A DNA stretch of 7,881 bases from 13-2-20CM-68-14 sp046723355 (GTDB lineage: Bacteria > Actinomycetota > Thermoleophilia > Gaiellales > Gaiellaceae): positions 1-7,881 of the forward strand of contig JBKOUJ010000151.1 in assembly GCA_046723355.1 (NCBI GenBank). The letters run 5' to 3'. The translations under genes were made by a program, and so were the position numbers. The notes beneath the pieces are model-generated. The model was not told the origin of the DNA. It saw only the letters and a program-made list of their open reading frames with translations, and made no database searches. Numbering within the stretch: the stretch's first letter is position 1; each line of letters starts with the position of its first letter. Positions 1-4,753 of the stretch are shown piece by piece.

Positions 1-247
1 CGAGACGGCGCTCGATGCCGTTCGCGACGCCGACGCCGCGGTGATCGTCACCGACTGGGACGAGTTTCGCTCGCTCGCCTCGGAGGAGGTGCGCGACGCG
101 ATGCGCCGCCCGTTGATCGTCGACGGCCGCAACCTGCTCGACCCCGAGGCGACGCGGGCCGCCGGGTTCGACTACGAGGGCATCGGCCGGGCGGCGTCGC
201 CTCTGGCCGCGGTCCCCGAGACGCCAGAGCGCGAACTGGCCGACTAG
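1..247 (+). CDS. ugd: UDP-glucose/GDP-mannose 6-dehydrogenase, C-terminal part (5' truncated)
   Basis: The reading frame is open from base 2 to the TAG at 245–247 and encodes the last 81 residues. They contain a TDWDEFR segment and LIVDGRNLLDPEATRAAGF, which match the C-terminal UDP-sugar-binding domain of the UDP-glucose/GDP-mannose dehydrogenase family. These enzymes oxidise a UDP- or GDP-sugar at C6 to the uronate using two NAD+ in the cytoplasm, feeding capsule, exopolysaccharide or glycan synthesis. The NAD-binding domain and catalytic cysteine lie outside the window, so UDP-glucose versus GDP-mannose specificity cannot be decided. A nucleotidyltransferase and a phosphomannose-isomerase-type cupin follow, which supports nucleotide-sugar metabolism. 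The stop codon is also the first three bases of the inverted-repeat element at 245–410. Confidence 0.85.
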   Translation, partial: ETALDAVRDADAAVIVTDWDEFRSLASEEVRDAMRRPLIVDGRNLLDPEATRAAGFDYEGIGRAASPLAAVPETPERELAD

Positions 248-282
248 TGCCCCATCCAGCAATAGTCAGGGCGCTTCTGGCG
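245..282 (+). repeat. Left terminal inverted repeat of the MITE-like element
   Basis: It begins TAGTGCCCCATCCAGCAATA and ends TTCTGGCG. It pairs with 374–410 with mismatches at the 10th, 16th and 20th bases of the outer 23 and a 1-nt gap further in. Its first three bases serve as the TAG stop codon of the upstream dehydrogenase gene. Confidence 0.85.
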
Positions 283-373
283 GCGCCTGGCGCCGCCAGG
301 CGGCGTCCTCAGTCGCGCCCATATCTACGGATATGGACGCTCCCTGCGTCTTTGCCTGCCGACCCCAGTCACT

Positions 374-410
374 CGCCAGAAACGCGAGACCATTACTGGA
401 CGGGGCACTA
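374..410 (-). repeat. Right terminal inverted repeat of the MITE-like element
   Basis: Read on the minus strand it begins TAGTGCCCCGTCCAGTAATG and reaches TTCTGGCG, matching the left repeat. Its last two plus-strand bases (TA, 409–410) directly abut the ATG of the downstream nucleotidyltransferase. Confidence 0.85.
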
Positions 411-1103
411 ATGGAAGCCATCATCCTGGTGGGCGGCAAGGCCGAGCGCCTCGGCGACGCCGCGGGCGGGCTGCCGAAGCCGCTCGTCCCGATCGCGGGA
501 CGCCCACTCGTCGCATGGCAGCTCGGCCTGCTCAGCCGGGCTGGGGTCGGCCGTGTGATCCTCAGCTGCAACGCCGGCGCCGGCGAGCAGTTCGCGTCAG
601 CGCTGAACGGGGTCGGGCCGGAGCTCGCGATCGCGGAGGAGCCCGAGCGGCTGGGGCGGGGCGGGGGCATCCGCTTCGCGGCGGCGGAGCGGCGCGAGAA
701 CGGCGAGGTCTTCGCCCTGAACGGGGACGAGCTGCTCGATCTCGATTTCGCGGCGCTGCTCGCGCAGCACCGCTCGACCGGCGCCGCCGCGACGATCGCG
801 GTCGCGCAGCCGAGGTCGCCATTCGGCGTGGTCGAGCTCGACGGCGACCGGGTCGGCGGCTTCGCCGAGGGCGGGACGATCGAGTGCTGGGTCAGTTGCG
901 GCGTCTACGTGCTCGGCGAGGAGGCCCTCACGCGGTTCCCGGAGCGCGGCGACCACGAGACCACCGCGTTTCCCGAGCTTGCCGCGGAAGGGAGGCTCGG
1001 CGCGTTCCGCCACGAGGGGCTCTGGCTCACCGTCAACACCCCCAAGGATCTCCGTCGGGCCGAGGAGTACGTCAGCGCGCACCCGGAGTGGCTGGGGAGC
1101 TGA
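411..1103 (+). CDS. Sugar-1-phosphate nucleotidyltransferase (NTP_transferase family)
   Basis: The 230-residue protein should transfer a nucleotidyl group from an NTP to a sugar 1-phosphate, releasing pyrophosphate and giving an NDP-sugar. The N-terminus MEAIILVGGKAERLG with LPKPLVPIAGRP (residues 21–32) is the nucleotide-binding loop and its conserved lysine (K23). EEPERLGRGGGIR (76–88) is the glycine-rich base-binding segment, and LNGDELLDLD (103–112, D106) is the likely Mg2+ site. The segment near the C-terminus, LTVNTPKDL, replaces the usual W-x-D-I/V-G-T-P. Its length suits the short single-domain forms (HddC or mannose-1-phosphate guanylyltransferase-like); the sugar and base are not readable. 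ATG 411 is chosen because the family motif starts there; the in-frame ATG at 333 lies inside the mobile element. There is no convincing Shine-Dalgarno, consistent with lost coupling to the upstream gene. Confidence 0.85.
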   Translation: MEAIILVGGKAERLGDAAGGLPKPLVPIAGRPLVAWQLGLLSRAGVGRVILSCNAGAGEQFASALNGVGPELAIAEEPERLGRGGGIRFAAAERRENGEVFALNGDELLDLDFAALLAQHRSTGAAATIAVAQPRSPFGVVELDGDRVGGFAEGGTIECWVSCGVYVLGEEALTRFPERGDHETTAFPELAAEGRLGAFRHEGLWLTVNTPKDLRRAEEYVSAHPEWLGS

Positions 1104-1155
1104 GGCGCCGCTTGCGGCGCCGACTGGAGGACGTGCGGGCTTCGCCCGCGCGTCC
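1104..1155 (+). terminator. Tandem GC hairpins right after the nucleotidyltransferase stop
   Basis: The first hairpin is GGCGCCGC-TT-GCGGCGCC (1104–1121), a perfect 8-bp arm starting at the base after the stop codon. The second spans 1129–1155: twelve pairs including one G·U around a TTC loop (GCGGGC-TTC-GCCCGC core). No U-tract follows, so this would be a U-less, actinobacterial-style terminator or an mRNA 3'-end stabiliser. The position between a stop codon and the next promoter supports termination. Confidence 0.55.
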
Positions 1156-1185
1156 GGGCTAACTGCGTTCATGGACCGAACTCGT

Positions 1186-1215
1186 TTGAGCTTGACACAC
1201 TGGAGGGCGTAGAGT
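1186..1215 (+). promoter_or_regulatory. Putative promoter of the cupin gene
   Basis: TTGAGC (1186–1191), an 18-bp spacer and TAGAGT (1210–1215) form a sigma70-like pair. The –10 ends six bases before the GTG at 1222, predicting a leaderless or nearly leaderless mRNA. The perfect TTGACA at 1192–1197 is only 12 bp from the –10, so it is unlikely to be the –35. TGACACA at 1193–1199 repeats a half of the merR-promoter palindrome. Confidence 0.5.
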
Positions 1216-1221
1216 CGGCCG

Positions 1222-1638
1222 GTGGAAAGGCCGCTCTCGTCGCCGAATCTGGAGACCTTGGATCGCTTCTCGTTCCAGCCTGAGAAGGTCGAGAAGCCCT
1301 GGGGTCACGAGGTGATCTGGGCGAAAGCCGACGGCTACGCCGGGAAGCTTCTCTTCGTGCGCGCCGGCCGGGCGCTCAGCCTCCAGTTTCACCGGGAGAA
1401 GGACGAGAGCTGGTACGTCCTCGAGGGCCGGGCGGAGCTCGAGCTCGGTGAGGCCGGTCAGGCGGTTCTGACGGCGGAGATCGTCGGCCCCGGGGCTGCG
1501 TTCCGGTTTCCGCCCGGCACCGTCCACCGTGTCCGCGCCGTGGAGGACACGACGATCCTCGAGGTCTCGACGCCACAGCTCGACGACGTCGTGCGGCTCG
1601 AGGACGACTACGGCCGCGAGGGTACGAGCGAACCCTGA
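1222..1638 (+). CDS. Cupin-domain protein, phosphomannose isomerase type II-like
   Basis: The 138-residue protein is a single cupin barrel resembling the C-terminal isomerase domain of bifunctional ManC/type II phosphomannose isomerases. These bind a divalent metal and interconvert mannose 6-phosphate and fructose 6-phosphate. KPWGHEVIW (25–33) is the family N-terminal signature. The likely metal ligands are Q55, H57 and E62 in SLQFHREKDESWYVLEG, with H102 in FPPGTVHRV. It is a stand-alone cupin, so catalysis rather than sugar binding is not certain. The adjacent nucleotidyltransferase could supply the partner activity that is fused in ManC. The GTG start is the first possible one, because an in-frame TAG lies at 1210; no Shine-Dalgarno is seen and the promoter –10 is six bases upstream. 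Confidence 0.8.
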   Translation: MERPLSSPNLETLDRFSFQPEKVEKPWGHEVIWAKADGYAGKLLFVRAGRALSLQFHREKDESWYVLEGRAELELGEAGQAVLTAEIVGPGAAFRFPPGTVHRVRAVEDTTILEVSTPQLDDVVRLEDDYGREGTSEP

Positions 1639-1655
1639 CACATCTGTGTTAAGGT
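1636..1655 (+). promoter_or_regulatory. merR promoter with palindromic operator candidate
   Basis: TGACACATCTGTGTTA (1636–1651) is an inverted repeat: the inner ACACA-TC-TGTGT is perfect and the outer bases have one mismatch. It begins in the cupin stop codon and overlaps a –10-like TAAGGT (1650–1655), which ends eight bases before the merR ATG. A dyad just upstream of and touching the –10 is where MerR-family proteins typically bind, so autoregulation is likely. No clear –35 is seen, as is common at MerR-activated promoters. The assignment to this regulator is inferred. Confidence 0.5.
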
Positions 1656-1663
1656 CTGCGCCG

Positions 1664-1987
1664 ATGGAGCTGCTGACCGTCGGCCAGGCCGCCGCGCGCA
1701 CCGGCTGGTCGCCCAGGATGCTGCGCTACCTGGAGACGGCCGGGCTCGTGGTCCCATCGCGGAGCACGAGCGGCTACAGGCAGTACGGCCTGCTCGAGCT
1801 GAACCAGCTGCGCTCGCTCAATGACCTGCGCCGGCGCTTCGGCGTCGGCATCGACGACCTAGCTTTTATGGTCCGGCTCCAGCGCGAGCCCGCCCTGCGC
1901 GGGGCGGTGCAGACATGGCTGGCTGGGACGCAGTTGTCCGCCCTCGACTGGGAGCAGCGCAAGCACGAGCGGCTGCTCGTCGCCTAG
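1664..1987 (+). CDS. Small MerR-family transcriptional regulator
   Basis: The 107-residue protein opens with a MerR winged helix-turn-helix. LTVGQAAARTGWSPRMLRYL (4–23) supplies the HTH, and ETAGLVVPSRSTSGYRQY (24–41) the wing with the family's GYRQY. The following helices (LNQLRSLNDLRRRFGVGIDD) resemble the second DNA-contacting HTH. The short remainder (about residues 63–107) can only be a dimerisation helix plus a tail. There is no effector or metal-binding domain and no cysteine, so a small-molecule ligand cannot be predicted. The regulator lies directly upstream of ahcY on the same strand, so it may control that gene as well as itself. ATG 1664 is preferred over upstream in-frame starts because the HTH begins there and a –10 element is eight bases away. 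The stop lies in a 13-bp palindrome. Confidence 0.85.
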   Translation: MELLTVGQAAARTGWSPRMLRYLETAGLVVPSRSTSGYRQYGLLELNQLRSLNDLRRRFGVGIDDLAFMVRLQREPALRGAVQTWLAGTQLSALDWEQRKHERLLVA

Positions 1988-1997
1988 TGCGGCACTA
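1985..1997. repeat. 13-bp palindrome TAGTGCGGCACTA at the merR stop
   Basis: TAGTGC-G-GCACTA is a perfect dyad with a single central base. Its first three bases are the merR stop codon. The outer hexamers are identical to the two ends of the MITE-like element at 245–410, and I found these hexamers nowhere else in the window. It could be a deletion remnant of such an element or an operator or short hairpin before ahcY. Confidence 0.5.
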
Positions 1998-2007
1998 AAC
2001 CTACAAC

Positions 2008-2014
2008 GGAAGGA
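2008..2014 (+). promoter_or_regulatory. Shine-Dalgarno of ahcY
   Basis: GGAAGGA lies four bases before the ATG at 2019. It is the clearest ribosome binding site in the window and sets the ahcY start. It contrasts with the likely leaderless genes around it and suggests that ahcY is translated from a longer transcript, probably shared with merR. Confidence 0.7.
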
Positions 2015-2018
2015 CTGA

Positions 2019-3287
2019 ATGGCCACCACAAAGCGTCATGACGTGAAAGATCTTTCGCTCGCGCCCGAGGGTGGTCGGCGGATCGCGTGGGCCGACCGGC
2101 ACATGCCGGTGCTCGCCGCCATCCGCGACCGCTTCGAGGCTGAGCAGCCCCTCGCCGGCTACCGGATCGCCGCCTGCCTACACGTGACGAGCGAGACCGC
2201 GAACCTGATGCGGACGCTCAAGGCCGGCGGGGCCGACATCGTCCTCTGCGCGTCGAACCCGCTCTCCACGCAGGACGACGTTGCCGCGGCGCTCGTCGAT
2301 GAGTTTGACGTCTCAGTCTTCGCGATCAAGGGCGAGGACAACGACACCTACTACCGCCACATCGAGGCGGCCGTCGACCATAAGCCGCAGCTGACCATGG
2401 ACGACGGCGCCGACGTGATCGGCGTCCTCCACTCGCATCGCCGGGAGCAGTTGGGCGACATCCTCGGCGGCATGGAGGAGACGACGACCGGCGTGATCCG
2501 GCTGAAGGCGCTCGAGCGCGACGGCGCGCTCGGCTTCCCGGTGATCGCGGTCAACGACGCGAACACGAAGCACATGTTCGACAACCGCTACGGCACGGGG
2601 CAGTCGACGATCGACGGCATCATCCGTGCGACGAACGTTCTGCTCGCCGGCTCGACCTTCGTCGTCGCGGGCTACGGCTGGGTCGGGAAGGGCGTCGCGC
2701 TACGCGCGCGCGGCATGGGAGCGCACGTGATCGTCACCGAGGCCGACCCGGTACGGGCGCTCGAGGCGGCCATGGACGGTTTCGAGGTTTTGCCGATGGC
2801 TCAGGCCGCCGAGCGCGGCGATTTCTTCTGCACCGCGACGGGCGACAAATCCGTGATCACGCGCGCGCACCTCGAGCGCATGAAGGACGGCGCCATTCTC
2901 GCCAACACGGGGCATTTCAACGTCGAGATCGAGATCCCGGCGCTGCGGCAGCTCGCCCGCGAGACACGGAAGGCTCGGGAGTTCGTCGAGGAGTTCGAGC
3001 TCGAGGATGGCCGTCGGCTCTACTTGGTCTCCGAGGGGCGGCTCGTCAACCTGTCGGCGGCGGAGGGCCATCCCGCGGCGGTGATGGACATGTCCTTCGC
3101 CAACCAGGCCCTTTCAGCCGAGTACGTCGTGCAGAACGGCGCCGACCTCGAGCGGCGGGTATATCCGGTCCCCGCCGAGATCGACAGCGAGATCGCGCGC
3201 CTGAAGCTCGCGACGATGGGCGTCGAGATCGACACGCTCACCGACGAGCAGGCGAAGTACCTGGCCTCCTGGGACGAGGGGACCTAA
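2019..3287 (+). CDS. ahcY: S-adenosyl-L-homocysteine hydrolase (adenosylhomocysteinase)
   Basis: The 422-residue cytosolic enzyme reversibly splits S-adenosylhomocysteine to adenosine and homocysteine with tightly bound NAD, relieving product inhibition of SAM-dependent methyltransferases. Substrate-site motifs are CLHVTSETANL (53–63), CASNPLSTQDDVAAAL (77–92), D129/D132 in MDDGAD, GGMEETTTGV (150–159) and VNDANTKHMFDNRYGTGQS (178–196, with K184 and D188). The Rossmann fold has VAGYGWVGKG (216–225) and acidic E241 for the NAD ribose. TGHFNVEIE (297–305) and LVNLSAAEGHPAAVMD follow. The protein ends ASWDEGT instead of the K-x-x-x-Y-R-Y tail of the long form and lacks the extra insertion of 430–495-residue enzymes, resembling the short archaeal/Thermotoga type. 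The reading frame is intact. It is preceded by the MerR gene and followed by twin hairpins. Confidence 0.95.
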   Translation: MATTKRHDVKDLSLAPEGGRRIAWADRHMPVLAAIRDRFEAEQPLAGYRIAACLHVTSETANLMRTLKAGGADIVLCASNPLSTQDDVAAALVDEFDVSVFAIKGEDNDTYYRHIEAAVDHKPQLTMDDGADVIGVLHSHRREQLGDILGGMEETTTGVIRLKALERDGALGFPVIAVNDANTKHMFDNRYGTGQSTIDGIIRATNVLLAGSTFVVAGYGWVGKGVALRARGMGAHVIVTEADPVRALEAAMDGFEVLPMAQAAERGDFFCTATGDKSVITRAHLERMKDGAILANTGHFNVEIEIPALRQLARETRKAREFVEEFELEDGRRLYLVSEGRLVNLSAAEGHPAAVMDMSFANQALSAEYVVQNGADLERRVYPVPAEIDSEIARLKLATMGVEIDTLTDEQAKYLASWDEGT

Positions 3288-3288
3288 A

Positions 3289-3314
3289 CCGGGAAAATGC
3301 TGCGCATTTTCCGG
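3289..3314 (+). terminator. Hairpin downstream of ahcY
   Basis: CCGGGAAAATGC-TGC-GCATTTTCCGG forms an 11-bp stem with one bulged G, starting two bases after the ahcY stop. There is no downstream U-tract. The AT-rich core of the stem stands out against the GC-rich surroundings. It is a possible terminator, attenuator or 3'-end stabiliser between ahcY and the next gene. Confidence 0.5.
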
Positions 3315-3325
3315 ATGGCTGGTTT

Positions 3326-3347
3326 CTACCGTCGCTTCGCTCGGTAG
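3326..3347 (+). terminator. Second hairpin before the TTG-started gene
   Basis: CTACCG (3326–3331) pairs with CGGTAG (3342–3347) around a TCGCTTCGCT interior that can form two more pairs with a TTC loop. It ends six bases before the TTG start of the next gene, so it could also act at translation initiation. It mirrors the twin-hairpin arrangement at 1104–1155. Confidence 0.4.
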
Positions 3348-3353
3348 ATCGAA

Positions 3354-4097
3354 TTGCAGGCAATTGTTCTCGCGGCCGGGTACGCGACGCGGTTGTACCC
3401 GCTCACGCTCGACACGCCGAAGCCGCTGCTCGAGGTCGGGGGACACCCGATCCTCGAGCGGCTGCTCGGCCAACTTGCGGAGATTCCCTCCCTCGAACGC
3501 GTTTACGTCGTCACCAACGCGAAGTTCGCGCCGCACTTCCGTGAGTTCGCGGGGGGCTGGGCGGGACGGCTCGAGCTGGAGGTGGTCGACGACGGCACGG
3601 AGAGCGACGAGACGAAGCTGGGCGCAATCGGCGACCTCGACCTCGTCATCCGCGACCGCGGCCTCGACGACGACCTGCTGGTCGCCGCGGGCGACAGCAT
3701 CTTCGAGGGCGCCCGGCTCGACGATTTCGCTCGGCTCGGGCTCGAGAAGCACGCGCCGGTCGAGGCCGTCTACGACGTCGGCGATCTCGAGGCCGTGAAG
3801 CGCTACAGCGTGATCACCGCCGACACCGCCGGCCGGGTCGTCGCCTTCGAGGAGAAGCCCGACGAGCCGCAGAGCACCCTCGCCGGAATTGCCCTCTACT
3901 TCTATCCGCGCTCGACCCTGCCGTTGATCAGCCGCTACCTTGCCGAGGGCAACAACCCCGACCAGCCCGGGCGCCTGGTCGAGTGGATGCACACGCGAAC
4001 GCCCGTCTACGTCTGGTCGGTGCCGGGCCGCTGGTACGACATCGGCTCGCCCGAGACCCTGGAGCAGGCCGACCGCGCGCTGGCGCGGACGGACTGA
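3354..4097 (+). CDS. Sugar-1-phosphate nucleotidyltransferase (RmlA/GlmU-N-like), TTG start
   Basis: The 247-residue single-domain enzyme should form an NDP-sugar from an NTP and a sugar 1-phosphate. MQAIVLAAGYATRLYPLT (1–18) is the nucleotide-binding loop (GYATRL for the usual GxGTRL), and TPKPLLEVGGHPIL (21–34) carries the conserved lysine K23. AAGDSIFE (111–118, D114) is the likely metal/base site. VVAFEEKPDEP and the C-terminal GRWYDIGSPETLEQAD complete the family pattern. There is no left-handed beta-helix, so it is not a full GlmU. Substrates cannot be read from sequence. The TTG at 3354 is the only sensible start: an in-frame TAG lies at 3345–3347 and the motif begins at once. No Shine-Dalgarno is evident. 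It is a different paralogue from the gene at 411–1103, which is more divergent in its first loop. Confidence 0.88.
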   Translation: MQAIVLAAGYATRLYPLTLDTPKPLLEVGGHPILERLLGQLAEIPSLERVYVVTNAKFAPHFREFAGGWAGRLELEVVDDGTESDETKLGAIGDLDLVIRDRGLDDDLLVAAGDSIFEGARLDDFARLGLEKHAPVEAVYDVGDLEAVKRYSVITADTAGRVVAFEEKPDEPQSTLAGIALYFYPRSTLPLISRYLAEGNNPDQPGRLVEWMHTRTPVYVWSVPGRWYDIGSPETLEQADRALARTD

Positions 4098-4109
4098 CCC
4101 TGAAGGCCG

Positions 4110-4158
4110 CTGTCCAATAGCCGTTTTTGGGACAGTCCCTGGTCGGGGACAGTCCCTG
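4110..4158. repeat. REP-like tandem palindromes (GGGACAGTCCC ×2)
   Basis: GGGACAGTCCCTG occurs at 4129–4141 and again at 4146–4158, a 17-bp period. Each copy is a perfect GGGAC-A-GTCCC dyad. An inverted CTGTCC at 4110–4115 can pair with the first copy across a T5 stretch. The unit lies between two convergent genes. It resembles intergenic palindromic repeats of the REP type mobilised by IS200-like Y1 transposases; that link is inferred, and no transposase is present here. It could also serve as a bidirectional terminator. Confidence 0.55.
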
Positions 4159-4160
4159 CC

Positions 4161-4699
4161 TCACAGGTTCCAGCTCGCGTCGCCGGCGAAGCGGGCGATG
4201 ACTCGCCCGGACCCGCCGGCGAAAAGGCATCACGATGACGCGCTGGTTGCGGTCGCGCTCCACGTTCGCCTGCTTCACCCGTCGTTCGTGACGCGGCGCG
4301 CGGTGCCGCCGCCGGCCGGCACGAAGGAGACGTCCGCGTGCGCGCCCCGCTGCAGCGCGTACGCGATCTCCTTCCCGTCCGGCGAGAAGCTCCAGCCGAC
4401 GAGGTTCCCGTAGGCAACCGCCACGGGTTTGCCACCGTCGTGGGCGACGACGAGCAGGCGCCCGTTCGCTTCGGAGACGGCGCGGTACGCGAGGATCCTG
4501 CGCCCGTCCGGAGAGAGCTGCGGCGAGCCGCCGCGTGTGAGGCGGCGCTTGTGCGAGCCGTCGGGCGCTGCGATCCAGACCTCTTCGCCGCCTCCCTGGA
4601 GGAAGTTCGTGTAGGCGATCGCCTTCAAGGCGTGGTGCGAGCTGCCGCAGCCCGCCGCGGCGAGGCGGCAATGGCGACGGCGACGACGCCGAGTTTCAT
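4161..4699 (-). pseudogene. Frameshifted TolB/PD40-like beta-propeller lipoprotein
   Basis: From ATG at 4699–4697 the minus strand reads MKLGVVAVAIAA, a signal-peptide start. It then needs a one-base shift near 4661–4665 to continue LAAAGCGSSHH, a lipobox with the lipidated cysteine. The following frame has two PD40-type repeats, SPQLSPDGRRILAY and WSFSPDGKEIAY, and reads to RRVTNDG and a TGA at 4277–4275. Past it, one base missing in the C-run 4278–4280 and one extra in the A-run 4222–4225 give KQANVERDRNQRVIVMPF joined to GRVIARFAGDASWNL and a TGA at 4163–4161. The repaired product would be about 178 residues, shorter than TolB (about 400). Such lipoproteins sit on the outer face of the membrane. 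All shifts lie in short runs, so sequencing error is an alternative. The first shift is the most certain. Confidence 0.6.
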
Positions 4700-4741
4700 A
4701 ACCGTTCCAGTTTCCTGACAAGGGCGTGACGACTCGCCACG

Positions 4742-4747
4742 TAGCGT
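4742..4747 (+). promoter_or_regulatory. Putative –10 of comF
   Basis: TAGCGT ends six bases before the ATG at 4754, consistent with a leaderless mRNA. The best –35 candidate, CTGACA at 4715–4720, is 21 bp away, so the pair is weak. The 54-bp gap is shared with the divergent lipoprotein gene. Confidence 0.35.
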
Positions 4748-4753
4748 CGAAGC

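Larger units (their letters stand above)
245..410. mobile_element. 166-bp MITE-like foldback element with TA ends
   Basis: The outer 23 bp (245–267 and 388–410) are inverted copies with 20 of 23 matches. With one 1-nt gap the similarity runs on to about 282 and 374. A central hairpin, CCATATC-TACG-GATATGG (319–336), sits exactly at the element midpoint, and 270–314 and 341–387 pair partly in the same register. The whole unit is therefore one long imperfect palindrome. Both ends are TA followed inward by GTGCCCC, which fits a TA target duplication of the IS630/Tc1-mariner kind; the family is inferred. A second local hairpin, CTGGCGGCG-N5-CGCCGCCAG, lies at 277–299. No transposase is encoded. 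An ATG at 333 opens an in-frame path into the next gene but looks fortuitous. Confidence 0.8.

Noticed and set aside
333..410. ATG at 333 as the start of the first nucleotidyltransferase (26 extra residues)
   Set aside because: The extension lies wholly inside the inverted-repeat element and does not resemble a domain. The family N-terminus begins exactly at ATG 411.
597..1172. Minus-strand open frame of 191 codons opposite the first nucleotidyltransferase
   Set aside because: It is a shadow of a real gene in high-GC DNA with no domain signature.
1192..1215. TTGACA at 1192 paired with TAGAGT at 1210 as the cupin promoter
   Set aside because: The spacer is only 12 bp. TTGAGC at 1186 gives an 18-bp spacer and is preferred.
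1988..2018. SAH riboswitch ahead of ahcY
   Set aside because: Only about 30 bases separate the merR stop from the ahcY start, too short for the known SAH aptamer, and no fitting structure is seen.
3345..3350. TAGATC as a –10 for the TTG-started nucleotidyltransferase
   Set aside because: It does not fit TANNNT, lies only three bases from the start and is part of the hairpin arm. Evidence is too weak to list.
3114..3992. Long minus-strand open frame (292 codons) across ahcY and the second nucleotidyltransferase
   Set aside because: It is antisense to two well-recognised genes. Its composition is the reverse-complement shadow of GC-rich codons and it has no recognisable motif.
4338..4718. Plus-strand frame of 126 codons opposite the lipoprotein remnant
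   Set aside because: The minus strand holds a signal peptide, lipobox and PD40 repeats. The plus frame has no motif and is a shadow.
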